A stretch of DNA of 64,000 nucleotides from Rhyzopertha dominica (GCA_025024175.1 QCXZ01000137.1:2046001-2110000), one strand, 5' to 3'; numbered from the stretch's first letter, positions 9,774-24,484 are shown. Notes: generated by a model not told the origin, from the letters alone. Translations and numbers: made by a program.

Positions 9774-12700
9774 TATCCATGCGGTCTTCTTTCATTGTTG
9801 TAGCCACAATAGCAGCAAAAGTGTTGGCGATAGCAGTATGAGGTCTCCAACTTCTGTGATCGTCTTTAACACTAGCCCAACGCGCTGGAATGCTTACTCC
9901 ATCAAGTTACTGTTGAATTATCCACACGCGACTCCTGGCAAGCTTCTTAGTCCAGGAATATTATATAGCTATGAACTTGTATAAACCTTTATTTTGGCAC
10001 CCTAATACTTGTCTCAAAACCTACCTATCATAGGGTACCCGTGACTACAGATATTCAACAGCACTTGTTTTTTCATCATCGTCGCCAGTTCAGCGCCAGC
10101 CTGATATGTGCAGGAATGGCATGACCCTCGTAGTTTAGTAATTCGACAGGTATAACCAATAAGCGCAAAAAGTAATGGTGCTCCACAAGACAAAACGTTG
10201 GGGACTTTGATGTTATCAACTCCTACCTCGCTTAAATTGGTTAATGTAATAATAACATGCAGTAGTGTTTGCCAATGCTGCAGTGAATTGAAGTTTTAAA
10301 ACATTTCCTGTCTTGTTGTAACCATAACATGATGCTGAACTCACGTCATTTAGGTTCCACTTCTTAAAAATATAACAGAGTAGTTTTGAATACCAATGTT
10401 AAACAGATATACTAGTATTATCGTGTTCTGCCAAGAAAATTTTACTTCCCCCGCGTAAATTTCCCTTCTCCGCTCGTCTTCCGTTCAATAGAGCCGTTAA
10501 AATTGGTTTAACATATTGGACGCCTGCAGGAAGAAGTCGTTAAACCCATAAAGATAAGAATATATGATTGATAAGTTACCTAACTTATTTTAGTATTCGA
10601 CAGGGAGCGGGAGCTAATAGGGTGAATTTCAGCTGACGTATTAGGGACGCTGCATCCCCTTACGTATACTAACGTACGGGGAGGTATATGCCTCTAACAT
10701 TATAATGAATATTACATGCAGTATCAGCTTCTGCGATGTACGTAGAGAATTTAGTTGGTGCCTTTATGGACCTGTTTAGATACGAGATGCCATTAAATTC
10801 CTTATAAAACGATGCAGATTGTACATTAGTAGCACGTTTTGTTTGTCACGTGGAAACCTTCAATTTATATTTTATTTTAATTTAGACGAAGTAATCGCAA
10901 ATAGATGTTTATTTCGGTATAGTAATTTGCTCATTTAAAATCTAATCCACCTATGCAACTTTTTATGACAGCGTGTTTTTTTCCTTCTTATAATAACAAA
11001 TAATTTCCAGCAAACGACACATTGGTATCCCTACAAATAAACTTTTTATAAGTAATAGAATATGAGTACCTGTATACACTATCAATTTTGGTGGAGGCGC
11101 CCGTTTTACATGTTAACATTACGGGAGTAAAATTATTATCGCCGATCCAACCTTTTTCAGTTCAGGGCATGAAAGAGCGTCAACTTTTGAGTCTTTTCGT
11201 ATGTAAAAGTTTAATATTGTATCGCAAATTAAAATTCATAACACGAAATTCAATGTAAGATTCCTTCTTTTCTTATGTTTCACTGATATCTCGATTACTC
11301 TGTTATTATACTACACTAAAAGTTTAAACAGCTCTTATGATATTTCCAAACATTTTTCTAACGCGCTCATATAACCTGCTCTACTCACCTCGAGTTTCCA
11401 CCATGTACTGATGTTATTTTACTCTTCTTACACACGACAACATCACGTGATATGTGACCGTAGCTATGGGGGTGGAGAAATATTGGCCAGCGATTAAATT
11501 GGTACAGTTAAATGCAGACTGCGTGACTAGGAACACTAAAAGGAAGGGCGATTAAGCTAACTCGATGCTGGNTAATGCGATTTTCAATTTAGTCAAAAAA
11601 TTAAGGACCTCTAAATCTGAGTCATCGAAAGTCGTCTCCAAAAGCTGTATTTACAATTACTTTCAAAGTAAGAGGTTTTAAAAATCGTATGTTCGTTGAA
11701 TTGCTTATTATGCAGGATACTTTGATGTGTAGCATGTGTCCTACGATTTTTTTAAATAAAGTAAATAAATGAATAGGACGAACAACTGTCAAACCCCTGA
11801 ATGAATATCACGACCAAAGAATACAGTTAGGTCAGCCAAGCTGTCTCAAGTGGCCTTAACTGTAATTCTTTAAACAGTATACGCACGTTTTATGAAGTCA
11901 TGGCAATAATGAATGCTGAATCAACTAATGTTTACGTCAAACCTACAACAGGAAATGCAGTCCTGCATCGTGCAGATTATCTTATCAATTTCAAACTGGT
12001 GATACTTTTTTGCGACCTTCTTTGTTCTTATCTAGACTTTCCATATCTACTAGATAACATCTTACTTGACGCAATGTGCGAACAATAATGATAATATAGT
12101 AGAATTTTCTGAAAGGTGGCCGTCTACCATTAATACTTTATCTAATAATCAGCCGAAGAATTGTGTGCTAAATGGAGATTTTCTTGCAAAATTGGAACCA
12201 TTTATTGACGAATTCGCTGCTACGATTCTTCACTTTTATGTATCAATATATTTAAAAAATAAGTACTAAAAACAACTGCTAGAATTAACATCAAGATATT
12301 TGAAACCTTCCGTGCTTTAAATTTTGCTTTTATTTTAGTTCATTTATATACAGGTTTCATTATTTAACGGAATTACGTTTACTGTATTTAGAGGTTCATT
12401 GGTATTTCATTTACTTTGCACATATATCGATTACATAAATATCTACTGACCTCTCTACAGATATTTAAATGAAAATAATGGAGATCATAATTATGCAACA
12501 TATATAAACCACCTTGAATATGCATAAATGGTTAGTTTTGTCCGAAATTTCGAACGGTGAGGTTCAGTGTCTGTTGTGGATAACAAATTGGATACCTGTG
12601 AAACAACAAGGGTAAGTTTTATTAGTTTTTCGTATATTAGTCATGGTCTTTTCATTTCAATTCAATCCATCCAGAACAGTGACAACCACATCTATTGGCC

Positions 12701-14095
12701 AATGAAGATAGTAATGGATTAAGCCAATTCCGTGTTTTTTTTGTAATAAAATCAGCTGTGATAGGCCACTGCATTTTAGACTAACGACTTGTCCATCTTT
12801 CTATAACTAAATCTATATTTTTTTATTCGTCACTGTAATGTTGTGGACAACGAACATGGAAAACAGGGCGCAGTTTCTGTAAAAAAATGTAATTGCAGAA
12901 GTTTCTCCGTCTTAAGCCTACACGTGTGTGATCCAACGTTGTCCTACAGTTGAAACTTGTAAATATTTGTATCACCGGCGTCCTGTGTTAAAATAACAAA
13001 TGAACATTTGTTATTGAGCCAATGAAGAAAAAAGTAGATACATATGAATTCAAATTCATGTACCTTCAATGTAATCGCATAAAATTCTTTTAAACTTTTT
13101 AGTAATTTTATACTCAATACTGGTCGACCATCTTGCCAGTCGAATATAATACCTGGTGAATTATTTGTACTTTATAGGTAAAAAATAATGCAATATTGCT
13201 TAGAAGGTAAAGGATTTTAGTTATCCTGCCAGTGAGCACTCGCTTTTGACGGAATAAGTTTTTTTTTTGCTAGATAAGTAATTAATAAACCTTAAAACAT
13301 GGCAGGTACTTTATACTTTATGTTTTTTTTTATTGTGTATGTTATATTGATACTGATTTTTGCCTTACAAGACTGCTACATTATATTATTTAACTGCATT
13401 TGACCTACAAGCTATCACCTGCTTATGTAAACCGCTGGCATTCAAGTAAATTCATAAATAGCGAGATTGCTTTTTAAGGTTTCTATTTCGACTTTTCAAA
13501 CCAAACAGATGCTGCTTAATTTTTCTTTAGGAGTGCTTACGCCTCAAACTAATTTTCGAATACAGTCTGGATTAACTACTATAATCGAGGAGAAGTGATA
13601 AATGAACTCAATCAGTATACAATTCAGAAAAATTGATGTACTTTTCTATTCTTTTTAATGCCTTAATGACAATTTGAGTACACATAATATTGACAGTAGC
13701 ATGAATTCTAGTAGTGTCGATTTGTTATAAATATGTAGATACTTCTAAACTGTGTTTAAGTTAGTAAATAACAAAGCTAGACCACTAATTGCTTTGACCC
13801 CAAATGAATTTAAAATATTTCATTTAATAAGCAACTTTTTCCATTGTATTTATTCATCTACTACCCAATAAATGAATAAAAATAATAAAACTAATAACAT
13901 GGTTAGAATGCTTGTGAAATAAGTTTTTAAATGATGTATCATAAAATGAATCATTCCGTTTAAGATGTTTGTGTGTATGGAACCCAACATAGGTTTCTGC
14001 AACATGCTAAAAGACGTGCGGTATGTCGAACCAGCATTTCTAAACAAAATTATAGAAATATTACTTCCGCTAGCCTGATATGGTTTACTCACACT
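9774..14095. other. AT-rich non-coding stretch
   Basis: No gene, RNA gene or transposon could be recognised in these 4.3 kb. The short open frames at 11900-12269 overlap and have no features of known proteins. One small perfect hairpin is present at 12992-13015. A modestly GC-richer patch lies around 10440-10700. Confidence 0.4.
12992..13015. repeat. Perfect 11-bp-arm hairpin
   Basis: AATAACAAATG at 12992-13002 is followed after two bases by CATTTGTTATT, its exact complement. It is a short isolated palindrome with no T-run or coding context, so I assign no function. Confidence 0.6.
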
Positions 14096-14540
14096 ACACT
14101 AAACTAATTCCACTCGAGATAGGCGAATAATTACATAATCTTTCTCGGTGTCGTACCACTGCAGCCCATAAAACCTTATTAAGCTTTTAATCCGAATCAA
14201 AAACAATCTCCCCGCCCCTCCCGTGAAGAAATTCACCAGTTCTGGTCCGGCAGCCACCCTATGGATCAAACGTAAACAAAGGAATGACATAATGTTTAAA
14301 AATACAACTGTAATCGACCTCAAGATAATGGGCGACAGATATAGGCGTGATCTAATTGAATCAATACACTTTTGCGGTTTTTCGAAGTGTGCGTGAGTAC
14401 GTTTTCGGTGGCCAAAGGTGGACGCGGATTTTTTTTGTTAGTGATGGCGGGATGACGGCAGTGGTGGGTGACGGTGCTTCTATGCGTGGAATGAAAAGCA
14501 TCTGGTGTCTGTGCTAATGGAAATTTGCATATGGACCGTT
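14096..14540. other. GC-richer unique block, possibly regulatory
   Basis: Compared with the surrounding AT-rich DNA this block is richer in G and C. It includes AAACGTAAACAAAGG (forkhead-like TAAACAAA core), GATCTAATTGAATC (TAAT core) and a GGTGG/GGCGG-rich run near 14410-14480. The open frames through it are short and unrecognised. Regulatory function is inference from composition and motifs only. Confidence 0.25.
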
Positions 14541-17500
14541 ATGGACCGCGGGAAATTTTAGATGGATGCCCAGGAAGTGAAAGTGACAGGTATTTAGAGA
14601 ATTGCTTGAATTGTTGTTGCTGATTTTTACATTTCTCACAAAAAAATAATGTTAGCTGATGTTTATATATGTAATGAAAATTTTCTGTCGCTGTGGCTGT
14701 ATTATCTCTAATAATTTGTGAAATTTTTTCATATTCTTTCGCCTTCCAATGAATAATAGCTATGTATCGTGGCGCCACGGTATGTACATATGTACTAATT
14801 GACAAGAACATCAAAATGTCATGACGTACAGATACAAGTTTACCTAATTTTGTTTTAAGTAAATAAGTAGTACATTGATGAAAGAACATCATTTTTTGGG
14901 TAGAAAATAATATATTGCATGTATTACGGGCTTTACTATTTAATTAATAAATATTTTAGACTATTTAACGTTTTTTCTTTAAGCTATTTTCTAGACTACG
15001 AATACACATATTTTCGAGTTCTTCTTGAATACTGGAAGGTTACAAAAATATCTGAACATCAGTAGACGATAGTTCTCAAGAACTTCGCATAAAACCTAGA
15101 CGTTGAACTTTAAACTCATCTGCACTAAACAATTTGAGGATAACTACGATTTTCTTAAAATAAGTGAAAAGCTGCATCTCAAAGAGTAGTTTGTTAATAT
15201 TTGAACTTAAGTATAAAGAAAACAAGTGTACTACCTATAGCTGTTAACATAGCACGCGTAATTTAATAACTGTACTCTTCTAGCAGGTGATTTCTGATTC
15301 ATATTTCGAATCAATCTGTAACAACTTTTGCAAACCCTTTGATACCTAACTGTACTAAGTGTACCACAATTTCTCCTAATTGCTAGTATTTTAATACTGA
15401 TTAAACGATTTCAACTTGTCAATTTGCGTTTCAATTTCTACTGAGAGATCGCCAAATACTGCTGATGCATTTATTAAACACACTTCATTCATTTTAAAGG
15501 AAAAGATAATCTGTTTATGAAGCCTGTAGTATTGTTCAATCGTTCATTCTAAGTACCCATAATTCCAAATATAGAACATAACAACGCTTAATTACTCCCA
15601 TAAATGCAGTTTTTTTTTCATCAATACAGATTATCACTTCTAAATTTACTTTTACAGCATTATTGCTTGCAAGCTTATGCCAAACCATTACCTATAGTAT
15701 AACCTCAACTAAAATCGCATCAATTAATTAAATTGATAACACATTACGGTATCATGGAGATTTGATATGTATCCCGCTAGGTATACCTATGGGAGTAACA
15801 CTTAAAAATAGGGTATTACTTGGTTTGACAACGATGCGTATTGGAATTAATTGAATAAGCTGTCGATTATGAGTGATTATCACTTTGGTTATCTAAAGCC
15901 CATCGTCTAGAGTCTAGACCTATGTAGGTTTGGCATTGTTATTCAGTTTAAATGCATATAAATATTTCCAACGAAATAAAGGTAATGTATTCAGTAAAAA
16001 AAAGTCCAATTTGTTGTTGTCCAATTTATAATTAATATTAAATTTTATGTAATGCTAAAAAATGAGGTAATCTACTTAATATTTACTTCTAAACAGTGCG
16101 ATGTTTTGCGCTTCCCATAGAGTAGAGCGCGCCATCTAGTTATAAAGAGATCTATTATGAAATTCGAAATTGACGATATCTTTGCTGTATTTTAACGTTA
16201 GCTTTACTAATTAATGTGTTATTGCTAAAAGTGTTTAGACGTAGAATTTAAAAAAAGTGTGGCCCAGTATGTTATGATGTGCAAAGGAAACTGCAGCCAG
16301 TATTTGAACCTACAGAATTGGTGCTGATCCAGACTAGATTTTAATTGAGCTTTTTCTCACAGATGGCGTAGCCCTGTATTTGGCTGGCATCTTCGTTTAA
16401 ATGTTTGAAAAAGCATTTTGGAGCTTTACACCGCCATATTAATCCTATAACGTACGTATGTGATTAAACTGGTTTAATATATTCCCTGTTATTAGTGTTT
16501 TATTCACGGTAAGCAACCTGCTATTAAATGAACCACGAATTTTATCAATAAAACACTCTCAACGCCGAGCGTTCTCGTCGAAGTTTTTAATTAAAATTTT
16601 CGATGTAGCTCTCTTCCGGTTCGTGTAATTGGTGTGTACACTCGTGAGGAGCTATTTTCTTTTTTGGTTTTGGATAGCAGCGCCCTACAATTAGCGGTTA
16701 GCCGACTGTCGAAGATCTTTTGGAGTAACATAAAATGCGGCAATTATGAAATGAACTTCAATAGCTCGTGGTAAATGTGAAACTAAACCAAGCCCCGATA
16801 CAATTAGGACAACGAAATATCCATGAAACATAAACTTTAATTCATGTTTTATTATTATTATCAAAGAAAGACTGGTAACTGAAATATAAAACACAGCCTT
16901 TGGTACAACACTAGCAGAAATTAAAACTCAATATCCATTTTTAAATACCTCCATAAATATGCAGTTTACGAAGCAGGTACTTTAGTAGTGATTTTACGAT
17001 TATGTCATCATGTAATTTCATTCATTAGAGATACGTACATCGAATTCATTTGCGCAAATAAGGAAATTCACACTTGTCCTTTGCATACCGATAAGTGCAC
17101 ATTTATCGTTAAATTACTTGGCTCATTAGAGCAGCAAATCGTCTGTGCAGTTTTACACAAACACTGTGTGCAGCTGCGAAAAAGGTCGACGGCAATGTTA
17201 TATTAAACAAAAATGCGTTGTAAATAAATTACCAGGCAAATCGAATGCCACTCTTACTTAACCTCGTATATCTTGAGATTAGAGCTTGTTGGATATCACG
17301 CTCTTTGTGTGGCCTGGGAGATAATTGCTAGTGTTTTTATGCTAATCGAATGTTGGTAGAGGAAGTACAAAATCGCTGTTTTGCCATACGTACTTCTTAT
17401 ATACTTCTTATATAGGTATTAAACAGTTTTCAATGCATCTCAGTGGATTTACTGAACTTTGGACCATATTATATAGGAAGACAATTAAAAAGAAGTTCAT

Positions 17501-20500
17501 CGATTCAAGTTTGAATAGAAAGCGAAAGCTCAAATAATGTTCGCAAGCATTTTTCTTCAATATGCGTATTTTCCACTGTTTTTTTTCAAGCACAGGGGAT
17601 TGTTTTCAATGCCCTATAAATTACATGGGGATAAAGCCACTTCAGCACTAATGGTAACGTTTATTAGTCCTAAATAATCTGGTAACTACGTAACATCTTC
17701 TGGTCTGAGCAAATTTTTTATTGCGATGGATTTTTTTTAGTAGGATATGTACTATTCTCATATAAAGTATACCTACTTAAAAATACCTCTGGATACTGCT
17801 GCAATACGTCCTTTTTTGTTACATTTGTAGCATGCTTGTATTTCTGTTGCTCCTTTACCCCAAATTTTCGTTGTTGGACGTTGACCTCTCTTTCTCTCGC
17901 GCGTTCTTTTACTTTTATATACTCTTTAAATTCCATTTCAACTTGTAATGATTTGTATTAGCCAACCACCGCCGTTTTAAATGTTATTTTTAGTAAGTTA
18001 TGCCACATTTTGTGATCGCTTAGAACTCATATAAATTGATCAGGTTTTTGTGACTACACCAAATTATTTAACCTCTCATGGTCCTATTTAATCCTAATTA
18101 TTAAAGCAGTAGTAGATGTTATTCTGTTGGACGTCGTTCTACAAAGTTCTGTTTTTCTGTCTGGATCATCTTTACTAAGCTCTTAAGGAAGCTAAATCCC
18201 CTCAATAATTAAGTCATTTTTGGCACCTTATACCTTTGATGATGATACTAAATCAACCGTTTGCCGAACTGATATAATCGATTCGAATTCATCAAGTCTT
18301 CAGGGGCAATTATGCCCAATTATTCCCATTAAGAAAGGGGAACCTCGTCGTTCGTTTGTTCAATCCGACAACAATGCGAAGTGATAAACACTCGCAGCTT
18401 CCCTGTGAATACCTGAAAATTCGGTGATATATTCCCTTGACTGGTCGCGATAATGCCCGCATGTAAATTTATTATTTATTGATATGTAAAGCTAATGTTT
18501 GTTTTGGTAAACCGTTAGCGGGTTATCTGATCGTCTCTCCATGATCACCGACCATATAAGCACCACCTGCTGGATGAAGTATACGCCGATATCCATCTGG
18601 GTGGACTCGGCAAGGAGAGAAAGTGGAGGCCGAAATGTTTGGATTTTCAGGTGGTGCCCAACGTTGCCGCATTCGATTGGCCACTTTTTTTGGAGCACTT
18701 ACACTTAGGGCTTGAAGACGATGGCGTTGCAACCAATACATCCTAACGCAGCGTTCTCCTCTCGTTAACAGACGTCGTTTTTGTTTTCCCATCACCTGGT
18801 GATGTGATGTGGTTCAGCTTCGGATTAGACAACGTTGTCGACTTGACACAGCACGAACACGGGCCGATTAGGCCATTTAGAAGCTATCGAAATGCAAATT
18901 CGTTTGCAGCTGTTAGTTCACACGGATGGTCGTGAGAAAATATCGTGGAAGAGCTAAAAATTACAAATTTACGACGATAGTGATTGAATAAAGTTATTTA
19001 GGGAAGACAAAGCGCCGAATATTTAATTAGCGACTCGTTAATAGTGCCGTGTTCTTCGCCTGTTTATTAGTGAGTTTCTCAACCTCGAAGATGAATTAGC
19101 AACGTTTCCTTTGGTGTTACGCATTTTGTACGCGACTTAACAACAAACTAGAGCGTACGATGTTTCTCTTTATCACGTTTAGATTTTTTCTTAGAGCTAA
19201 GTGGACAAGATTGCAAAACACCTTGTCAACGTGCGAATTCAACAAGTGAAATTTTTCATAGATTTTTCTACCCTTCATTACCTTTCTTGCATCTGGGCCA
19301 ACAAAAGTCCTATCTTTGAGTATACCTCCTAACGGTGACTAGAAAATTGTATATAAAGAGCCTCTCATTCTTTATTTAAAGTCTTTATAAATCGTATTAG
19401 TAAACTCAGTCTTAGATATAAAGGAGGCAGCAAAACTTCTTTTAATAAAAACCAAGTTGCTTGTACTTACGTTTTTAAATCCGGGGTTAGTTTGCTAATA
19501 GGATGCTGCTTTCTTAAGTCTAACCCTGTTTTCCATTCCGACTATCTCACTCTGACAGCCAGTATGGGTACTCGTCATAAAATCCATCCTTGCAGTGCGT
19601 TGACTATGTATATTAGGTAAAGCTTTTTCAAATTTTCGCAAAGTTCTTTTAAATGAACGGAATATGCGACATGTACTGAAGTTTATGTATTACCATTATG
19701 TAGAAAGACTATTGTTAAACTCCACTCCACTAGTTTTAGGCCAAATAATTTCACCAAACCAGGAATGTCTTTACAATAAACAAAGAATGAAGAAAATCTC
19801 ATCCTATGTTGGAGTACTAAAGAGAATGGTAACTGCGGAAGAACACGTTATTGTATAGATCCTAAATTGAACTAATAATGTTTGTAATTACTTACAACAA
19901 CCCATATTAGTAATAATTACAAAATAAAAGGTAATTATGTAGTTATCAATATAATAATGGACTATGAATGATTCTAAAATCACCCTTTTCGGCATTATAT
20001 AGACATATTACTTATATTAATAATGTACCATATATCAAATGAAGTCAGAAATATTTCGAACTCGTTTAATAAATTTCTTTCAGTTTTCGAATTGAATCGC
20101 TGGGACAATTTTAAACATAGACTAAAACGCTGGATTAATAACCCCCACGTAATTGAATTTTTGGTTTTCTGGTAATCATCTCGCCAAAACGCTATTCAGG
20201 AATTAAAGAGTGAAGTCATTGTGGGCGCCGATATACATAATTTATGGATGTATCACCTCTGGGTTTTTAGAATACCTGTAGGATTTGGCGCTCTTTTGTA
20301 GAAACGAAGGGTAAAGAGATATTTTGCTGATGAAATAACAAAAATCTATTGTTATTATTATGATTAGAAACATTTTTAATTTTTATATAATTTGTAAGAT
20401 GCCAGCAATCAATAAATTTACAGCGCAACATCGAACCACTTAGAAAATACTCAAATATGTTTATCAAACAACACCAAAAGGCCATCAATTTTGTGAATTT

Positions 20501-21059
20501 CAAAATTTATAGCTAATTTCCCATATTCCAGTGATAATTAATTGCAATACGTTAAAGACATTACCTTAGGTATGTCGTAGTATTGATTTTTTTTGTATCG
20601 ATCTGCATTGTCACATTGAGTTTATTATCTAGTACNATTATGNAACCTAGACGACTCTTATTATATTTNTTGTTTAATATTACACAAACGGACAAAGTGA
20701 TAATTATTGAGTAAGCTCATCAACTGCCTTCCTTTTATTTCTAGCGGGGTCTTTTTTCATATCAGGTGTAATATATCAATTAAAACTAACAACGCGACGT
20801 TTACTGTGGTTTAGAGTTGGTACGTGAATCTTTGTTAATTAAAGCAACACAGTGCGCTGTGGTGTTTACATTCTCATGCAGCGTGCAGGAGGCATTTTAT
20901 TACCACGTCGGGTTATAAATTTACCAACAATTAATCTAAATAAGTGGGCTGTATTTTGTAGAGGACGCTAAAGGGAAAACCTAGGTATGCACACAAGAAA
21001 TGAACACGTCGTAATTTTAGCTGTTCCAGATTATTTATTGAGCCAATCAAGGTCGAGTT
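14541..21059. other. AT-rich non-coding stretch
   Basis: I see no supported gene. Open frames of 60-117 codons (for example 14539-14892 minus and 18523-18795 minus) have no recognisable domains. The two overlapping frames at 18492-18795 sit in a GC-richer patch, which may simply be another unique regulatory-type block. Several N calls near 20636-20669 mark poor assembly. Confidence 0.35.
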
Positions 21060-21560
21060 ATTAGTATTTAATTATAAACAATTAGAGAGGTGCAGAAATC
21101 TCGAAAATCCAATGTGACATTTGAACAATTAAAAAGGAATTTCAATATAGGGAATAAAGGAACAAAAAGTTTCTTAAAATTTTCGGACAAGTCATTTTTG
21201 TAGCTTCCTTTTGTGGACCACATTGCTCGAAGAGGCGCTTTGCGACACGTTCGCGAACACGCATTTCGCAATGCCTGCCAATGCGAAAAACACACCTAGC
21301 CCATTGTTCTACCGTGTTGTACACCGATCCTTGGCACATCCAGTACGTAGTTAGCCCACCGTTTAGTAGGCGTACACACACCGGACCGACTTCTCTCAAG
21401 TGATTTAACGAGTTGTTTATTGTGCGATAAGCAAATGTTCCCCTTTGTCGAGGAAACTGCTTTGTTTGGGCTGCTTTTATCTATTTGGACGGCGCGGCAG
21501 CGAGGTGCTGTAAATTTCGCGATTTTCGCGGAAAGCAAACAGCAAATCCGAGGAAGAGTG
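21060..21560. other. GC-richer unique block with overlapping open frames
   Basis: Three minus-strand open frames of 75-85 codons overlap one another here. None resembles a known family, and mutual overlap argues that they reflect composition rather than coding. The block is GC-rich (for example CGTTCGCGAACACGCATTTC) and unique in the window, like the other candidate regulatory blocks. Confidence 0.25.
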
Positions 21561-21749
21561 CGTTTTAATAACTGTGGATTCGGTTTCTAGAACTACAAAC
21601 TATTTAGCTGTATAAGTGGAGAAATCAGGCAAAATTCCTCATCAACCGAAGAACACCTTATTTGTTCACATGGCTTTCGAGTAAATTAACCCCTCATTGT
21701 CTTTTTTTGTTCATAATTGTGTCATAATAAAATTTAAAAAAATAACAAA

Positions 21750-22315
21750 ATTAAAATACTAGTTCCTGTGGTACATAGCAAAGCAGTTTCTTTCTCTTTT
21801 ATGCATAAACGTACCTTACAGTTATCACAAAGAAAGTGAGTTCTTTTGTTGCATTTTCCGTTTTTGCATCGTTATCATTCTTTGGTTCCATCAAGATGTG
21901 ATAAATGGTCGATGTAATCGCCTTGGACTGCTGGACATGAATTCTTCATTCCCTTTTGGAACTCTAGATCTGGGAAGTTCAGGGGTTCCACTTATTGTTC
22001 TACCTCTTTTGCCATGAACCTGTACTGGCTTACCCACTTTTACTAAAGACAAACGTAGGCGAAAATGCAAAAGACCCATCCTAGAGTCTTTTGGAATCTG
22101 TAGACTTGTGGGAATAGCCAAATCTATTCAATGAAAGACTAGACAAAGTTATTTCTTTTCAGATTTATCTCACCTCTTAACCACATCTTCTTCTCCAGCA
22201 CCCACAAAATTCGATGCAAGGACTACTGTACGATTACCCATCTATTTTACTAAGACAGCTTCTTCAGTTTCACGTGTCACTTCATTAAGAGATCCTCTAT
22301 CGCTTGATTTATCTT
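21750..22315 (-). pseudogene. piggyBac-type transposase C-terminal relic
   Basis: Read from 22315 downward the minus strand gives EEAVLVKWMGNRTVVLASNF, then VGAGEEDVVKR and, after a break, LVFHSIDL-like residues. PKDSRMGLLHFRLRLSLVK and a basic GKRGR stretch follow. It ends in a cysteine-rich tail, NGKCNKRTHFLCDNCKVRLC. The order (VSNF-type block, VFH-IDL helix, FR-L segment, basic linker, C-terminal zinc-binding cysteines) is that of piggyBac transposases. At least two frame breaks are present. The N-terminal part and most of the DDD core are absent, and no TTAA-flanked ends were found. Confidence 0.75.
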
Positions 22316-23101
22316 TTTATTATCCAGCTGTAGTAATGTTGTTAAATCTATTCACTCTTGCTGTCCAGCGTTTATTTTTCTATGCTTTAAAACATGCAAA
22401 ATTTGAAACGACTCTTACCGTTTTTACAACCCTGCTATATACTATTATTATATACTATTTACCTTTCATTTACAGGCACAGTTGGAACGGCACGCGACCC
22501 CTCATAAATCAAACCCTCTCTTTGTGACTTTGCGAATTTCCAGTTCCGGTTTTAAGCCGTTTTAAAACTAGTTTTTTGTTTGTATAGTGTATATTACTCT
22601 AAGTAGTTTTTAATCATTCGGTTAATAAGAGGTTCTACATCGATCGTTTTTATTTACGTCTCAAAATGCATTGTACTCAGTTTTAGATGAGTAGCAACAT
22701 TATTTTGCACAACAAAGTATATCTAGTTATAATGAAATATGTAATCTAACTAGATAACATGAATATCTGAGCATTTTTTAATATGAAAAGAAAAATCTCG
22801 CATTCCTAAATATTTTTATTTTAATTTTCAACATTCCTGTAATATTTATATCCTGTGAAGATGTTGAATACTGTGCTAGCCGAAAATTATAAACAATACA
22901 TTTTAATATTTTTACAATCTTTTAACTATTGGAAACGGTTAACATAACTAAATATGTAAATAAAAGACGAGTATTTTAAAAGAAAATAATAAGAATATGT
23001 ATTTTTTGTCTAAAGCTCTAAATGAAAAAAATAATTCCATACATCTATTATATTTTTACAAAGAAGTCTAATAAGTTTACACGGCCATAACTTAAATGTA
23101 T
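22316..23101. other. AT-rich non-coding stretch
   Basis: No gene recognised. It separates the piggyBac relic from the IS630-type relic and may include decayed flanks of either. Confidence 0.35.
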
Positions 23102-24480
23102 TAATTATTATTATCATCATCACTACTGTTAAATTCTAAATCACTGCTAGCATCATCATTAACATGTATTATAAAATTTTGAAAGTTTGGGGATACATAG
23201 CTATTGTCAATTTCAATAACATGCTTAATACAGCCTTTCCACAGTTATTTCGTTACTCCTTACCTCTCTAGGCACTAAATCTACAACTCCCGAACTTAAA
23301 CGCGGACGTGTATTGTTTCTTCGTATTCCTTTTTTAAGCGTACTCCACACTAATCCAATTGGGTTGAGGACGCAATAATACGGTGGCAAACGAATAACTG
23401 TATGTCCTTTCGCTAGTTCATCAACTCGATATGTTTAGGTATCTTGAGATTTTCTATTATTGTCAACAGATCTTTTTTTTTGTTACTTTTCCATCCGGAA
23501 TTATAATTTTATTCTTTTTCATGCAATCAATTATTTCTATTTTTTGTAGCTGATGTTGGCGCCTTGTTCATTAATTTTGAATGATAACTCGCGTTATCCA
23601 TAACTATAACAGATCCTGGTGGTAGCCCCGGCAGTAACTGCTGCTGAAACCAAGTTTCAAAAAGTGCAGAGTCCATGTCTCAATGGTAGTCAGCAGAACA
23701 ATTTTAGATCTGTCTCGCTTACAGTAATAAGCCATTTTCCACCCATCCATCACTTCCTCCCGCATGAAGAATTATAATTCTTTTTCCTCTCGAAGGTGGT
23801 GCTTGCAGATCGCAGTTATTTGTCCCATCTGTCAGACCTTTTTTTATCAAGTCATGGGTGTCGTATCACGTTTCATCCAAATATACGATATTACGATTTT
23901 CTTGGCGGTACCTTCTGATTTCGTTTATATAATCCCATCTCATTCTTTTTAGTCGAGTTGATTCCATTATGGACAAACGTTCGTTTAAAGTACTATAATT
24001 AAAACCGATGCTCCTCAAGTATTTTCTGAACCACTCTTCGCATTAACTTGTCATATCCTAATTCCAAAAGTTTTAATTTCAGACTCACCGCAGTTGGAAC
24101 TTTATTTTCCTTATATATATGGTAAATCACTATTTCAATTTCTATCCCAAGCTCTTTTGATATAATTAGAAATTTCTCCGAATTGCGTGATTTTCTTGAA
24201 TTGCCTTTGTTTTCAATACTATCTCTCACAGTCGTGTAGAGGACACCAACCATTTCAATTGTCACTTTTAATGGAGCACTGTACTCTTCTTTTATAAAAA
24301 AATTGTATACATTTTTTTATGATTTCTTTGGCATCTTGGGTAAGGTAACGACGATACCTCTTGTTTTCTTCAATGTGCACCTCCATGTCAGCTTCAGCAA
24401 CTTTATTCTGAGCGGTACTTGGAGCAGCTTTTTCCCAACGACGGAACATTTTTCGCTTCTCTTGTCTCGCGCACAGCAAT
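23102..24480 (-). pseudogene. IS630-type DDE transposase relic, copy 1
   Basis: From 24480 downward: an N-terminal part (VAEADMEVHIEENKRYRRYL, then an HTH-like region with KELGIEIEIVIYHIYKENK and SLKLKLLELGYDKLMRRVV), a linker ending NEIRRYRQENRNIVYLDET with the first catalytic aspartate, then SDGW, then LPPGSVIVMDNASYHSK with the second. Last is VIRLPPYYCVLNPIGLVW near 23370, where this family normally has NPIE, so the catalytic glutamate appears replaced by glycine. An acidic serine/aspartate tail ends at 23102, typical of the family. Stops interrupt it (for example within DYH-DMDSALF). The same domain set recurs at 61450-62060. The family is widespread in insects. Confidence 0.75.
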
Positions 24481-24484
24481 ATTA

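Noticed and set aside
14539..14892. 117-codon minus open frame
   Set aside because: Low-complexity glutamine/serine end and no domain; no signals of an exon.
17391..17413. Short tandem repeat TACTTCTTATA
   Set aside because: Only two units, within chance for this composition.
18492..18795. Two overlapping minus-strand frames that look faintly transposase-like
   Set aside because: No catalytic or HTH motif could be placed in any frame; the words are not in the order of a known family.
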